Notes: generated from the letters alone by a model not told the origin. Shown: positions 7,972 through 16,996, numbered from the stretch's first letter. The stretch is DNA of 64,000 bases from Litorilituus sediminis (GCF_004295665.1 NZ_CP034759.1:124001-188000), one strand, 5' to 3'. Translations and numbers: made by a program.

Positions 7972-9195
7972 CTAAGAACCTGTCACTTGAGTTTGTTCAT
8001 CAGCCCAGCTGAGCGCTTGATTATAATGTTCAACCGCTGTTTCTTTGTTTAACTTTAATTTGTCCATAACAATATCGGTTTTGTCCCACTCAGCATGTTC
8101 TATTAGCTCAACTAGCTTAATTAAAGCAGCCATAACCCCTTTACGCGTAAGGAGTGGATCTTTAATTTCTTGCGCTAACGGCAGCTTTTCTAAAACACTT
8201 GCCATATCTTCATCTAATATGGCATCTATCATTGAGAGTAACCCAGTAAGAAAAGCAATAGAAATATCAATTTTAGAAGGAATTTCATGGGCAATTAGCT
8301 CACAAAACTTAGCCCTAGTCATGGCAAGTTTAATTAATTCGGTTGGCTTATCAGGGTTTGCGGTAACAGCAAACATTAAACCTAAAAAGCGCTTAAGCTC
8401 ACCTGAGCCTAAAATCACCAGCGCTTGCTTTATTGTTGAAATCTCGCTTCTGCGTCTGAAAATAGCTGAGTTGGCATAGCGAAGCAATTTGTATGATAGT
8501 GAAACGTCACGCTCAAATACACTGGTTATGCTATTAAGATCTAGCTCAGGTTTTGATGTTTCGTAAAGCAGCTCTGCCATTGCCATTTGCGATGGTGATA
8601 AGCTTTTGGTTTTGACCACTTCTGGTTTAGCAAAAAAGAAGCCTTGGAAGTACTCAAAGCCCATTTGCAATAATTGGTTGTATTCTTCGTAAGTTTCTAC
8701 TTTTTCAGCCAATAATTGGATATGCGAATGATCTTTTACTGCGTTAATAATCTGCTTGATATCTTCAAGGCTGGTATCTTTAATATCAACCTTGATGATT
8801 TTAATGAAAGGGTAGAAGTGCGCCCAAACGCTTTGGTGAACATAGTCATCTAGGGCTATAGTGTAACCTTTTTGATGTAGCTCTTTACATTGCGCAAGGA
8901 GCTTTTTACCTGGTTTTACCGTTTCAAGTATCTCTATTACCACTTCTTCTGGTGCTAACATCTCTGGGTAGTTTTTTGCCAGAGTATCTTGGGTGAAGTT
9001 GATAAAGGCAGGTTTGCTACCAGTAAACTCACTAATACCCATATTAAACTGGCTAGCTTCAATCATTTTACTGGTGGCTTCATCACCATCTATATCGGGA
9101 AAGACATTATCTAAACTGTCTCGAAATAAAAGCTCATAGGCAAAAAGTTTTTTATTTCTATCTAAAATAGGTTGTCGAGCTGCGTAAAAATACAT
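7972..9195 (-). CDS. EAL–HDOD signalling protein (CdgJ/YuxH type)
   Basis: This 407-residue cytosolic protein has an N-terminal EAL-like domain (about 1–200) and a C-terminal HDOD domain (about 205–390). The EAL signature is degenerate: ELLFRD stands where active enzymes have E-A-L-L-R, so c-di-GMP hydrolysis is unlikely. The N-terminus FYAARQPILDRNKKLFAYELL is typical of this architecture. Relatives such as Vibrio CdgJ affect motility and biofilm formation. It is convergent with galE across the IS and divergent from putP. Confidence 0.85.
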   Translation of the reverse strand: MYFYAARQPILDRNKKLFAYELLFRDSLDNVFPDIDGDEATSKMIEASQFNMGISEFTGSKPAFINFTQDTLAKNYPEMLAPEEVVIEILETVKPGKKLLAQCKELHQKGYTIALDDYVHQSVWAHFYPFIKIIKVDIKDTSLEDIKQIINAVKDHSHIQLLAEKVETYEEYNQLLQMGFEYFQGFFFAKPEVVKTKSLSPSQMAMAELLYETSKPELDLNSITSVFERDVSLSYKLLRYANSAIFRRRSEISTIKQALVILGSGELKRFLGLMFAVTANPDKPTELIKLAMTRAKFCELIAHEIPSKIDISIAFLTGLLSMIDAILDEDMASVLEKLPLAQEIKDPLLTRKGVMAALIKLVELIEHAEWDKTDIVMDKLKLNKETAVEHYNQALSWADEQTQVTGS

Positions 9196-9378
9196 AGAGA
9201 AATCGGACTGCTTGTTTAATTAGTTTTCTTATTTACTGAATATATGGCAAAGCGAAGTGTTTTTCATTAGTTTTGTTACATTATTTTTATAAATTATACC
9301 TTTTTGTCGCAATGGTATCTTTTTAACCTCAATCTTGTTAATTTAATTGCGTTATTAATCGTGAGCTATAGGTGATTT

Positions 9379-10863
9379 TTGGAATTCGGTACACTATTTT
9401 CATTAGGACTTTATTTTATTGTTATGTTAGGGATAGGGTTTTATGCCTATCGTAAATCAACCAGTGATGTGTCTGGTTATATGCTTGGCGGTAGAAATTT
9501 ATCACCGAGTGTTGCCGCACTTTCTGCTGGCGCTTCTGATATGAGTGGCTGGATGCTAATGGGCCTTCCTGGTGCCATGTATATTTCAGGTGTTAGTAGT
9601 TTATGGATTGCACTAGGTTTGATTATTGGCGCCTTCCTTAACTATTTAATTGTTGCGCCTAGGTTAAGAACTTATACCGAAGTGGCTAATGATTCTATCA
9701 CTCTACCTGATTTTTTTGAGAATCGATTTAATGATAACTCTCGCTTGCTTCGAGTGGTCTCTTCGATTGTTATCGTGGTTTTTTTCACCCTTTATACCTC
9801 TAGTGGTATTGTTGCTGGCGGTAAGTTATTTGAAAGCTCCTTTGCTTTAGATTATGAACTTGGTCTTTATGTAACGGCAGGGGTTGTTGTTGCTTATACT
9901 TTATTTGGTGGTTTTTTGGCTGTCAGCCTTACCGACTTTGTTCAAGGCTGTATTATGTTTATCGCGCTTGTACTTGTGCCAGTAGTCACGGTGAGTGAAG
10001 TGGGTGGTTTAACTGAAATGCAAGCAACAATTTCTCAGATTAATCCAGAACTGCTAGATGTTTTTTCCGGCGTCACTTTTATTGGTATTATCTCTGCGAT
10101 GGCTTGGGGCTTAGGTTATTTTGGCCAACCACATATTATTGTTCGTTTTATGGCGATTCGTCATGTTGATGATATGCCAATTGCTCGTCGTATAGGAATG
10201 AGTTGGATGATAGTCGCTTTAATTGGCGCTATGGCCACTGGTTTGGCAGGTCTTGCTTATGTAACTAAAACAGGGATGGAATTAAAGGATGCGGAAACCA
10301 TTTTTATTGTGCTTTCTCAAATATTGTTTAACCCACTTATTGCCGGCTTTTTACTGGCAGCGATTTTAGCTGCAATTATGAGTACCATTTCTTCGCAATT
10401 ACTGGTGACTTCAAGCTCTCTTACCAGTGACTTTTATCAAGTGTTTTTAAATAAACAAGCCAGTGAAAAACAGCTTGTTTTAGTTGGCCGTATCTCTGTG
10501 CTTATTGTGGCCTTGGTCGCTGTTTTTCTTGCTTATGATAGAAATAGCACTATTTTGACATTAGTGAGTAATGCATGGGCTGGTTTTGGTGCTGCATTTG
10601 GTCCAGTTGTGATTGCAAGCCTGTATTGGCAGAGAATGACACGTAATGGTGCTTTAGCGGGGATGATTTTAGGGGCATTAACAGTACTGCTTTGGATTTA
10701 TGCGCCAGTAACCATTAATGAGCAGCCGTTAAGCTCATACATCTATGAGATTGTACCGGGTTTTATTGTTTGTGCGATTGCTATTTATATTGTTAGTAAG
10801 TTAGATAGCGAGCCTAGTGAGCCAATACAGAGCAAATTTGTTGAAATGGTAAAACAGCACTAG
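9379..10863 (+). CDS. putP: Sodium/proline symporter
   Basis: PutP imports proline with sodium across the inner membrane. The 494-residue SSS-family protein has about 13 membrane helices. Its conserved opening runs YMLGGRNLSPSVAALSAGASD and then MSGWMLMGLPGA. No ATG fits: the first in-frame ATG (9424) would cut into helix 1, so the TTG at 9379 is chosen, with AGGTGA three bases upstream. The start is less certain than the product. It is divergent from the EAL-HDOD gene and closed by a strong terminator. Confidence 0.92.
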   Translation: MEFGTLFSLGLYFIVMLGIGFYAYRKSTSDVSGYMLGGRNLSPSVAALSAGASDMSGWMLMGLPGAMYISGVSSLWIALGLIIGAFLNYLIVAPRLRTYTEVANDSITLPDFFENRFNDNSRLLRVVSSIVIVVFFTLYTSSGIVAGGKLFESSFALDYELGLYVTAGVVVAYTLFGGFLAVSLTDFVQGCIMFIALVLVPVVTVSEVGGLTEMQATISQINPELLDVFSGVTFIGIISAMAWGLGYFGQPHIIVRFMAIRHVDDMPIARRIGMSWMIVALIGAMATGLAGLAYVTKTGMELKDAETIFIVLSQILFNPLIAGFLLAAILAAIMSTISSQLLVTSSSLTSDFYQVFLNKQASEKQLVLVGRISVLIVALVAVFLAYDRNSTILTLVSNAWAGFGAAFGPVVIASLYWQRMTRNGALAGMILGALTVLLWIYAPVTINEQPLSSYIYEIVPGFIVCAIAIYIVSKLDSEPSEPIQSKFVEMVKQH

Positions 10864-10878
10864 ACACGCTTACTATAG

Positions 10879-10906
10879 AAGAGCTAACAAGTTAGCTCTT
10901 TTTTTT
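10879..10906 (+). terminator. putP terminator
   Basis: AAGAGCTAAC pairs with GTTAGCTCTT across a 2-base loop and is followed by a run of T, 15 bp after the putP stop. Confidence 0.9.
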
Positions 10907-11040
10907 ATGTAATATAGAGGTTTAGCCCCTATATTAGTGACTGAATATGATTTATATTAAACTCGTTAACAAACTGTGACAGCTTTGTTGAACTAATTGA
11001 ATTAATTTAGGCATTCAAGCCAAAGAAATGGAAGAGTATT

Positions 11041-11619
11041 ATGGGCCAAATTAGAAAAGTAATGATTTTTGTCTTGTCAGTGTTTGTTGTCGGCTGCGCC
11101 ACAAATGCAGCAAAGGTTGATTTTGATAGAAACACTGAAATTGAAACAATCCACTATAAAACCTTTGCTTGGTTAACCAAAGGGAAAATTATGGCACCGC
11201 CGGCGGATATTAACCCGGTAATGAAAGTGCGTGTTGATGACGCTATTGAAGAAGCATTTATTGCTAAGGGCTATAAGCTGATTGATGATCCAGAGCAGGC
11301 TGATTTTACTATTTCCTATACAGTAGGCAGTCGAGATAAAATTAAGGTGAATAGTTACCCAGCAACATACAACACTGGCTTTGGTTGGGGGCGCGGTTAC
11401 TATGGTGGACGTGGTTATTATGGCTCAGTTCATATGGGCACGGAAACATCGGTTAGACAATATACTGAAGGAAAGCTAGCAATTGATGTTTATGATGTAA
11501 AAACACATCAACCCGTATGGCATGGCTGGGCAACTAAACGTTTAACATCTGATGATAAAGAAACACCATCAGTAGCAATTAGAGATATCGTATCTCAGGT
11601 TGTAAACAGCTTTAACTAA
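11041..11619 (+). CDS. DUF4136-type lipoprotein
   Basis: This 192-residue protein has a lipoprotein signal (about 1–19) ending in VVGC, so it is probably anchored to an outer or inner membrane leaflet. The mature part resembles DUF4136, with the blocks FAWL, DDAIEEAFIAKGYKLIDD, ADFTISYTVG and IDVYDVKTHQPVWHGWA. A glycine/tyrosine-rich stretch (GRGYYGGRGYYGS) sits in the middle. The function of this family is unknown. It stands alone, flanked by terminators. Confidence 0.85.
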   Translation: MGQIRKVMIFVLSVFVVGCATNAAKVDFDRNTEIETIHYKTFAWLTKGKIMAPPADINPVMKVRVDDAIEEAFIAKGYKLIDDPEQADFTISYTVGSRDKIKVNSYPATYNTGFGWGRGYYGGRGYYGSVHMGTETSVRQYTEGKLAIDVYDVKTHQPVWHGWATKRLTSDDKETPSVAIRDIVSQVVNSFN

Positions 11620-11640
11620 ACCTTAGTTAAAGCAGAATTT

Positions 11641-11667
11641 AAAAAGCGACCTAGGTCGCTTTTTTTA
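11641..11667 (+). terminator. Terminator after the DUF4136 gene
   Basis: A perfect 24-base palindrome, AAAAAGCGACC–TA–GGTCGCTTTTT, is followed by more T residues, 21 bp after the stop. Confidence 0.9.
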
Positions 11668-11770
11668 TGGTGTAAATAAAGATTTTTTAATTTAACCCCT
11701 TCAAGATTAGTCAAAATGCTATATCTGAATTACACTGATTATTATGGCCTAATTAAGTGATTGAAATCAG

Positions 11771-13312
11771 ATGAGTAACTTTATTTTTCAGGATGAAGAT
11801 GAAACTGAAAATAGCGTCGATAAAAAGCAAGAAAAACTATGGCGAATCCTGGTTATTGATGATGATGACTCTGTTCATCAAGTGACCAAGCTAGTGCTCG
11901 CCGATGCTGAAATAGAGCATCGTCAATTGGAAATAGTTTCTGCTTATAGTAGTGAAGAAGCAAAATCAATTTTATCAACAGATGATAGCTTTTGTATGGC
12001 ATTTGTTGATGTTGTTATGGAAACAGATCATGCCGGTTTAGAGTTGGTTGAGTGGATACGTAAGGTTCACAAAAATCAGGCGATTCGTTTGGTATTGCGA
12101 ACAGGTCAGGCGGGCAGTGCTCCAGAAGCTAAGGTTATCAAAGACTTTGATATTAACGACTATAAGGAAAAAACAGACTTCACTGCCAATAAGATGATTA
12201 CCACGGTCTATGCGAGTATAAGGGCTTACCGTGATATTATGACCATTCAACGCAGTTTAGATGCCTTTAAAAAGTTGATAGAAGCAACTCATGACTTGCT
12301 TAAAATTAATCAGCTTAGGCCGTTTGGCTCAGCAGCACTTAATCACCTTCTCGCCTTAATGAATGTTGAAAGCTCAGCCCTTTACATTGCTAGAACCCAA
12401 GTAGATTTTGCTCAGCAATCAACCAGCTCAATTATTGCTTGTACGGGAAAGTATGTTTGTGAGTCTGATTCGCTGGAGTCTTCAGATATTGACGATGATG
12501 TTAAACAACGAATACTACAAGTATTTAAAGAAGAGTCTCATTATACCGACAATACCTGCTTTGTTGGCTATTATAAAGCAGGTACTAGCGCTGCCTCTGT
12601 GCTCTATATTGAGTTTGAAGACGATAGTGAGCACTTTAAAGCGAATTTAGCTGAGTTATTTGCTACCAATGTCGCGCTGATTTTAGAGAGTTTAACCAAA
12701 CAACAAGAAATTGAAAAAACACAAAAAGAGTTGCTGTTTGTTGTTGGTGAGGCTGTAGAGGCGCGTAGTAAAGAAACAGGTGCCCATGTTAAACGTGTGG
12801 CGATTATTTGTGAGTTAATTGCGAAAAAACTGAATTTAGATGAGGGCTATATAGAGGCGCTTAAGTTAGCTGCTCCGTTGCATGATTTAGGGAAAATCGG
12901 TGTACCTGAAGCCATTTTACATAAACCCGGTAAGCTCGAAGGGGAAGAGTGGGAAATAATGAAATCTCATGCTCAACTCGGTGGAGAAATTTTAAATAAA
13001 TCTACTGTTAGTGTCTCTAAATTAGGTGCTAAGCTTGCCCATTATCATCATGAAAATTGGGATGGTAGTGGTTATCCTGATGGTTTAGCGGGTGAAGATA
13101 TTCCTTTAGAAGCAAGAATTATGGCTGTTGCCGATGTATTTGATGCGCTTGGCTCTAAACGCTGTTATAAAAAAGTATGGCCTAATGAGCAAATTAGGGC
13201 TTTTTTAATTAGCGAAAAAGGCAAAAAGTTTGAAGCCAAGCTGGTTGATATTGTTATTGACAACTTTGATGAATTTCTACAAATTCGAGAGCAATTCCCT
13301 GATGAACCATAA
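11771..13312 (+). CDS. Response regulator with DUF3369 and HD-GYP domains
   Basis: This 513-residue protein is a predicted two-component c-di-GMP phosphodiesterase. The receiver domain (about 25–145) has the acidic DDDD at 30–33 and phospho-acceptor D80 in AFVDVVME. A DUF3369 sensor-like region (about 155–320) follows, then HD-GYP (about 325–500) with HDLGKIGVPEAI, HHENWDGSGYPDG and the downstream metal ligands present, so hydrolysis is likely. No histidine kinase gene lies next to it, so its partner is elsewhere. The ATG is chosen with a weak upstream ribosome site. Confidence 0.92.
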   Translation: MSNFIFQDEDETENSVDKKQEKLWRILVIDDDDSVHQVTKLVLADAEIEHRQLEIVSAYSSEEAKSILSTDDSFCMAFVDVVMETDHAGLELVEWIRKVHKNQAIRLVLRTGQAGSAPEAKVIKDFDINDYKEKTDFTANKMITTVYASIRAYRDIMTIQRSLDAFKKLIEATHDLLKINQLRPFGSAALNHLLALMNVESSALYIARTQVDFAQQSTSSIIACTGKYVCESDSLESSDIDDDVKQRILQVFKEESHYTDNTCFVGYYKAGTSAASVLYIEFEDDSEHFKANLAELFATNVALILESLTKQQEIEKTQKELLFVVGEAVEARSKETGAHVKRVAIICELIAKKLNLDEGYIEALKLAAPLHDLGKIGVPEAILHKPGKLEGEEWEIMKSHAQLGGEILNKSTVSVSKLGAKLAHYHHENWDGSGYPDGLAGEDIPLEARIMAVADVFDALGSKRCYKKVWPNEQIRAFLISEKGKKFEAKLVDIVIDNFDEFLQIREQFPDEP

Positions 13313-13654
13313 GTGCGCTAGCTCGGGCTTATCTGTGCTAGTAGATCAACTAGCTCCCATCTCAGCAATGAAATGACTAACTAGCCATGGCAAGCCTCGA
13401 CCCGAAACATGGGTGTCGAGAGCTGCCGGTGTTCAGGAATGAACTTTTTATTAACGTATACGTCAGGTATCTGGGGTTGCGCTCGTTCCTCTTTTCGTGC
13501 CGTCGCCACCGCCACGCCAGGCAGGCAAACATACGCACTTTATGTAATTTAAACAGGGCTTTTAATCCACTTTTATCGGCGTTAAACTGCAGCGATAAAA
13601 TATAGCTTACTAACTCTTTTGTCAGGCTATTATTAACGCGAATATGTAACAACC
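13313..13654. other. Intergenic region with a GC-rich, hairpin-forming insert
   Basis: I see no gene in this 342-bp stretch. From about 13380 to 13530 it is clearly richer in G+C than its surroundings. It contains an imperfect inverted repeat (GGCA..CTCGAC against GTCGAG..TGCC, 13388–13425) and a small GTTCA-GGAA-TGAAC hairpin. The composition suggests an inserted repeat or the remnant of a mobile element. A long minus-strand reading frame crosses it into the Crp-like gene but looks spurious. Confidence 0.45.
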
Positions 13655-14233
13655 GTGCCGGAGAATAATTTGCCTTATCACGCCTTAGGAGAAATTTGTC
13701 AGCATTGTCAGTCACTGATGTTGGCGCTTTTAGCTGAGAATCCACAGTTAAAACGGCGTAATTATCGCCGTGGCGACATTTTGTTGATGCAAGGTAACAG
13801 ACAAGAGCTTGGTTATTACCTAGAGCAAGGCATGTTGGTGTCATCTAGAGTCAATGAGGAAGGGCGGGTACGTTATAAAGAGTTTTATTTTCCAACAGAG
13901 TTAAGCCTTTTATTTGCTGAATGGCTGCGTAAAACACCGAGCTATTATCAGATTTCCGCTTTAGCTGATGCACAAGTAGTTGAGGTGCCGTTAGTGCTAC
14001 TTGATAGTCTGAAATGGCAAACATTAAGGTTACGCTTGTTAGAGCAACAATTACTGTTTAAAGAAGCCAAAGAGGCGTTTTTATTACTCAATACTTTAGA
14101 GCAACGCTATCAATTTTTACAGCAATATAAAGCAAATTGGCTTGAAGCAGTCTCGAATCAAGATCTGGCTAATTATTTAGCGACCACTCCTCAGGCATTA
14201 TCGCGGCTAAAGACAAGAATAAAACAATCTTAA
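13655..14233 (+). CDS. Crp/Fnr-family transcriptional regulator
   Basis: This protein of about 192 residues has a cyclic-nucleotide-binding-type beta barrel (about 15–125; ILLMQGNRQELGYYLEQGML is the recognisable strand-turn). A long dimer helix and a C-terminal helix-turn-helix (about 165–190, NQDLANYLATTPQALSRLK) follow. It lacks the cysteine cluster of Fnr, and its ligand is unknown. The start is uncertain: GTG at 13655 has little upstream signal, whereas TTG at 13670 has GGAG seven bases before it and would remove five residues. A YgjV-like gene follows on the same strand. Confidence 0.85.
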   Translation: MPENNLPYHALGEICQHCQSLMLALLAENPQLKRRNYRRGDILLMQGNRQELGYYLEQGMLVSSRVNEEGRVRYKEFYFPTELSLLFAEWLRKTPSYYQISALADAQVVEVPLVLLDSLKWQTLRLRLLEQQLLFKEAKEAFLLLNTLEQRYQFLQQYKANWLEAVSNQDLANYLATTPQALSRLKTRIKQS

Positions 14234-14313
14234 CTCTATTTGTTAGTAAATTAACTTAAGTGAATTACTTATTAAAATTATCACTAGATAATGCTGATTT
14301 TAAGGAGTTCACT

Positions 14314-14808
14314 ATGTTTCTTTTGTCACAGATCTTGATGGTTATTGCCATCAGTTTAGATATAGTTTCGTTTCAATTAGCGAAACGCTGGCAAGTGCTA
14401 TTGGCTTTAAGTGCCTCTACGGCATTAACCTCAATTCACTTTTACCTTCTTGATGTTTACAATGCGGCGCTGTTAATGGCAATAGCCAGCCTACGCTATG
14501 CCGTTTTTATTAAGTATCAGAATAAGTGTTTACTGATCTTGTTTTTATTATTGATCATTATTCCACCTTTAAATCAGTTAGCTGAGTATTATGAGCTATA
14601 TGCTATTGTTGGTAGCGCTTTACTTACGCTCGGAGCATTTTTTACTGAGCAGAAGCGTTTACGCATTGTTATGATGTTTGGTACCTTAAGTTGGCTTATC
14701 CATAATATTTATGTCGGCTCGCCAATGGCGATCGCGTTAGAAAGTGGATTTTTGCTCAGCAATATCATTGGTTTTTATCGATTACACAAAGTCGCGGCCA
14801 TAAGTTAA
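14314..14808 (+). CDS. YgjV-like inner membrane protein
   Basis: This 164-residue protein has about six hydrophobic helices spread over its length and resembles the YgjV family of inner membrane proteins of unknown function. The ATG at 14314 has AAGGAG eight bases upstream and is preferred to the GTG at 14260. It follows the Crp-like gene by 80 bp on the same strand and may be controlled by it; that is inferred. Confidence 0.75.
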   Translation: MFLLSQILMVIAISLDIVSFQLAKRWQVLLALSASTALTSIHFYLLDVYNAALLMAIASLRYAVFIKYQNKCLLILFLLLIIIPPLNQLAEYYELYAIVGSALLTLGAFFTEQKRLRIVMMFGTLSWLIHNIYVGSPMAIALESGFLLSNIIGFYRLHKVAAIS

Positions 14809-14869
14809 TGGTTTAGTCAGTTAATGCTTTTGCACTAAAGCGCAACGCCAAGAAGGTGATTTAGCTAGC

Positions 14870-15061
14870 GTGCCTACGTTGATTTTGTTTTTTTTGTATA
14901 TTTTTATACTTGTGATTTTTTTATTACTGGGTTTATTTGGTATTATTTTTGTTTTTTATTCGATTAATATTATCATATTAATATTTAAGAGGTTTTATTT
15001 AACTTTTATGACAAGTTTGCTAATTACCCTTAAAAAAACTAATGCGAATTTGTCAAAATAA
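14870..15061 (+). CDS. Possible small hydrophobic protein
   Basis: This is a 63-codon frame starting with GTG, with AAGGTG about ten bases upstream. The product would be almost entirely hydrophobic up to about residue 38, with one or two membrane segments and a lysine-rich tail. I do not recognise it. The T-rich base composition alone could create such a frame, so it may not be a gene. Confidence 0.3.
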   Translation: MPTLILFFLYIFILVIFLLLGLFGIIFVFYSINIIILIFKRFYLTFMTSLLITLKKTNANLSK

Positions 15062-15109
15062 CTCAGATGATATCTTGTTTAAAAATGTTTTGTATTTTGT
15101 ATACTTTGC

Positions 15110-15130
15110 TTGTTCGTAACTAGCGAACAA
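15110..15130. promoter_or_regulatory. Inverted repeat, possible operator of the VHL-domain gene
   Basis: TTGTTCG-TAACTAG-CGAACAA is a perfect 7-bp inverted repeat, 38 bp before the start of the VHL-like gene and just downstream of promoter-like TTGTTT and TATACT boxes. The position suits a repressor site or an RNA hairpin at the start of transcription. Confidence 0.35.
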
Positions 15131-15167
15131 ATTTAGGATTCAATTTTTATTTTTAATAAAAGGTATT

Positions 15168-15815
15168 ATGGAAATGTCAAATAAACTCGCCTCTGTACTC
15201 GTATTCGCGCTAACGTCTTTTGCAAGTCAGCAAAGCTTTGCCGAACAATGTTATGTAGAAACTTCAACAGGTGGTGGCCCTTCAGGTCCTGCAACTTGTA
15301 TTGATATTAGCGTTGACAACATTGATGGAACTAGTGTGTCGCTAAGCGCTACTGCGGTGCGTTATGGTGATGATATTAGTAATTATATTATTTGGTCTTC
15401 AGATATAGATGGTAATATAGGCTATGGCACATCTACTGTTGCAGAATTAACTCCGGGTACTCACAAAGTAACAGCGGTTGCTCAGGTTCCACACTTGCGC
15501 CCTTATATTGATGAAGAGACTATTGTTATCGCATCACCAGAAGATACTAGTTGTAGTAATATTGCGCCATCAACAGCTGAAACGTTTGATGAGTACTATG
15601 GTATTGAATTCACCAATAATCGTGAGAGCGATATTAAGGTGTACTGGTTAAAGTATGAGAATGCCGAGCGTATTTACTATTATACTTTAGCTCAAGGCGA
15701 GCGTGTAACTCAAACAGGTTACCCTGGCAATAAGTGGCTGGTAACTGATGCCAATGATAACTGCTTATCAGTGCATACTAACGGTTATCAAGCGGATTAT
15801 GTGACTATCAATTAA
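15168..15815 (+). CDS. Secreted protein with C-terminal VHL-beta-like domain
   Basis: This 215-residue exported protein has a signal peptide at about 1–25 (cleavage near SFA-EQC). The middle third (about 40–125) is beta-rich, probably an Ig-like fold with ATAV, PGTHKVTAVA elements. The C-terminal part (about 145–210) resembles the beta domain of the von Hippel-Lindau protein: IEFTNNRESDIKVYWLKY, then YTLAQGE, GNKWLVTDAN and CLSV. Bacterial VHL-beta domains are known in secreted proteins, but their role is unclear. An AAAGG site precedes the ATG. It stands alone, and the function is unknown. Confidence 0.7.
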   Translation: MEMSNKLASVLVFALTSFASQQSFAEQCYVETSTGGGPSGPATCIDISVDNIDGTSVSLSATAVRYGDDISNYIIWSSDIDGNIGYGTSTVAELTPGTHKVTAVAQVPHLRPYIDEETIVIASPEDTSCSNIAPSTAETFDEYYGIEFTNNRESDIKVYWLKYENAERIYYYTLAQGERVTQTGYPGNKWLVTDANDNCLSVHTNGYQADYVTIN

Positions 15816-16136
15816 AAGCGTTGATTGTTTAATAAATCAGTAAAGGTTTATTCGCCTTAGTAGAGAGTCTTACTTGATGACGGTTGTGGTTTATTTATAC
15901 CTGTTCATCATAAGGCTCTCTAGCAGGGACTTTATTTCGCTATGCTGTTAAAAGATAAGCCTGCTTTAATTTTGCTAAGATTAAGGTGAAAAATAAGATA
16001 GAAATCAAGGTACAATTCAAGGTATATATCAAGGTACAAGTCAAGACAATAATCCCGACATAAACTGCGCACAGTAATCTGTTTTCGTGGCTATTAACTT
16101 TGCAAGCTAATGCAGAATGCACAACTTAAACGGCTA
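15816..16136. other. Intergenic region between convergent genes
   Basis: No gene is seen in these 321 bp between the VHL-like gene and the convergent TSUP gene. An imperfect inverted repeat (AGAGAGTCTTA against AAGGCTCTCT, about 15862–15921) may terminate one or both genes. A short tandem repeat lies at 16005–16052. A minus-strand frame of 60 codons here looks spurious. Confidence 0.5.
16005..16052. repeat. Four imperfect 12-bp tandem repeats
   Basis: The units read TCAAGGTACAAT, TCAAGGTATATA, TCAAGGTACAAG and TCAAGACAATAA. They lie in a non-coding gap between convergent genes. Their role is unknown, and slippage could vary the copy number. Confidence 0.65.
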
Positions 16137-16913
16137 TTAAAAAGCAAGCCAATTCATCTCATACGAATACTTAATCAACATAGCAAAACACATAACCACA
16201 ATCAGCACTCTTAATAACTTAGGGTTGATATTAAAAAGACAATGACAACCTAGCCAAGCGCCAATGGCTTGTCCTAACATCATGGCAAGGCCAATAAGCC
16301 AAGCAATTTTGCCGGCGAGTAAAAATACAATTAACGAGGCGGCGTTGGTGGCAAAATTTAATGTTTTGGCAACTGCGGTCGCATTAATAATATCTCCGCC
16401 TTTTAAACTGACTCCAGCTAAAGTAAAAAATGAGCCGGTGCCTGGGCCGAAAAAACCATCATAAAAGCCAATGGCAGGTACGGCGATTTTCTTGTAGTAA
16501 CGTTTAGATTTATCTGACTTTTCAATATCTTGTGAAGGGGGAGGTGATAGTAAAAAATACACGCCAATAAAAGAAATCACCACAGGAATAATATAACTTA
16601 GCATGGCAGAATCAATGAACTGAACGGCGAGTGAGCCAAGGCCTGCTGTTAGAAAGGCAATTAGCATTAAGCTTCGTACCTTGCGCCATTTTACTCGCTT
16701 TGAGCGCAGCATAATATAGGTTGCGGTGGCTGTGCCCATACTGCCTTGTAGTTTGTTGGTGCCTAACGCGGTTAATGGCCCAACACCACTTAATATTAAT
16801 GCTGGAATGGTGATGAGTCCGCCACCGCCAGCTAAAGTATCGAGCAAGCCAGCTAAGATCGCGATGGCAAATAATATGGCTATTAATTCAAAGGTAATGA
16901 CTGGGATTTCCAT
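16137..16913 (-). CDS. TSUP/TauE-SafE family membrane transporter (YfcA-like)
   Basis: This 258-residue inner-membrane protein has about eight helices and the two TSUP half-repeat signatures: GLLDTLAGGGGLITIPAL near the N-terminus and GFYDGFFGPGTGSF in the second half. Members export sulfite or sulfonates or move other small anions, and YfcA itself is poorly defined. No sulfur gene is adjacent, so the substrate is not assigned. It lies downstream of the S41 peptidase gene but is separated from it by a terminator. Confidence 0.88.
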   Translation of the reverse strand: MEIPVITFELIAILFAIAILAGLLDTLAGGGGLITIPALILSGVGPLTALGTNKLQGSMGTATATYIMLRSKRVKWRKVRSLMLIAFLTAGLGSLAVQFIDSAMLSYIIPVVISFIGVYFLLSPPPSQDIEKSDKSKRYYKKIAVPAIGFYDGFFGPGTGSFFTLAGVSLKGGDIINATAVAKTLNFATNAASLIVFLLAGKIAWLIGLAMMLGQAIGAWLGCHCLFNINPKLLRVLIVVMCFAMLIKYSYEMNWLAF

Positions 16914-16936
16914 TCGTTTACTCTAGTTAATCGTTG

Positions 16937-16972
16937 AAAAAGAGCATCAAGTAGTTTTATTGCTTGATACTC
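16937..16972 (-). terminator. Terminator of the S41 peptidase gene
   Basis: Read on the minus strand, GAGTATCAAG pairs with CTTGATGCTC (one mismatch) across an 11-base loop and is followed by TTTTT. It lies between the peptidase stop and the TSUP gene start. Confidence 0.75.
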
Positions 16973-16996
16973 ATAGGCTCATTAATGATTGCGCTT

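Noticed and set aside
13377..13844. Minus-strand frame of 155 codons across the GC-rich gap
   Set aside because: It runs antisense into the Crp-like gene, shows no domain, and its codon pattern looks like that of a shadow frame; the GC-rich block explains the lack of stops.
15940..16122. Minus-strand 60-codon hydrophobic frame
   Set aside because: It covers the 12-bp tandem repeat, has no ribosome site, and its composition reflects the T-rich strand.
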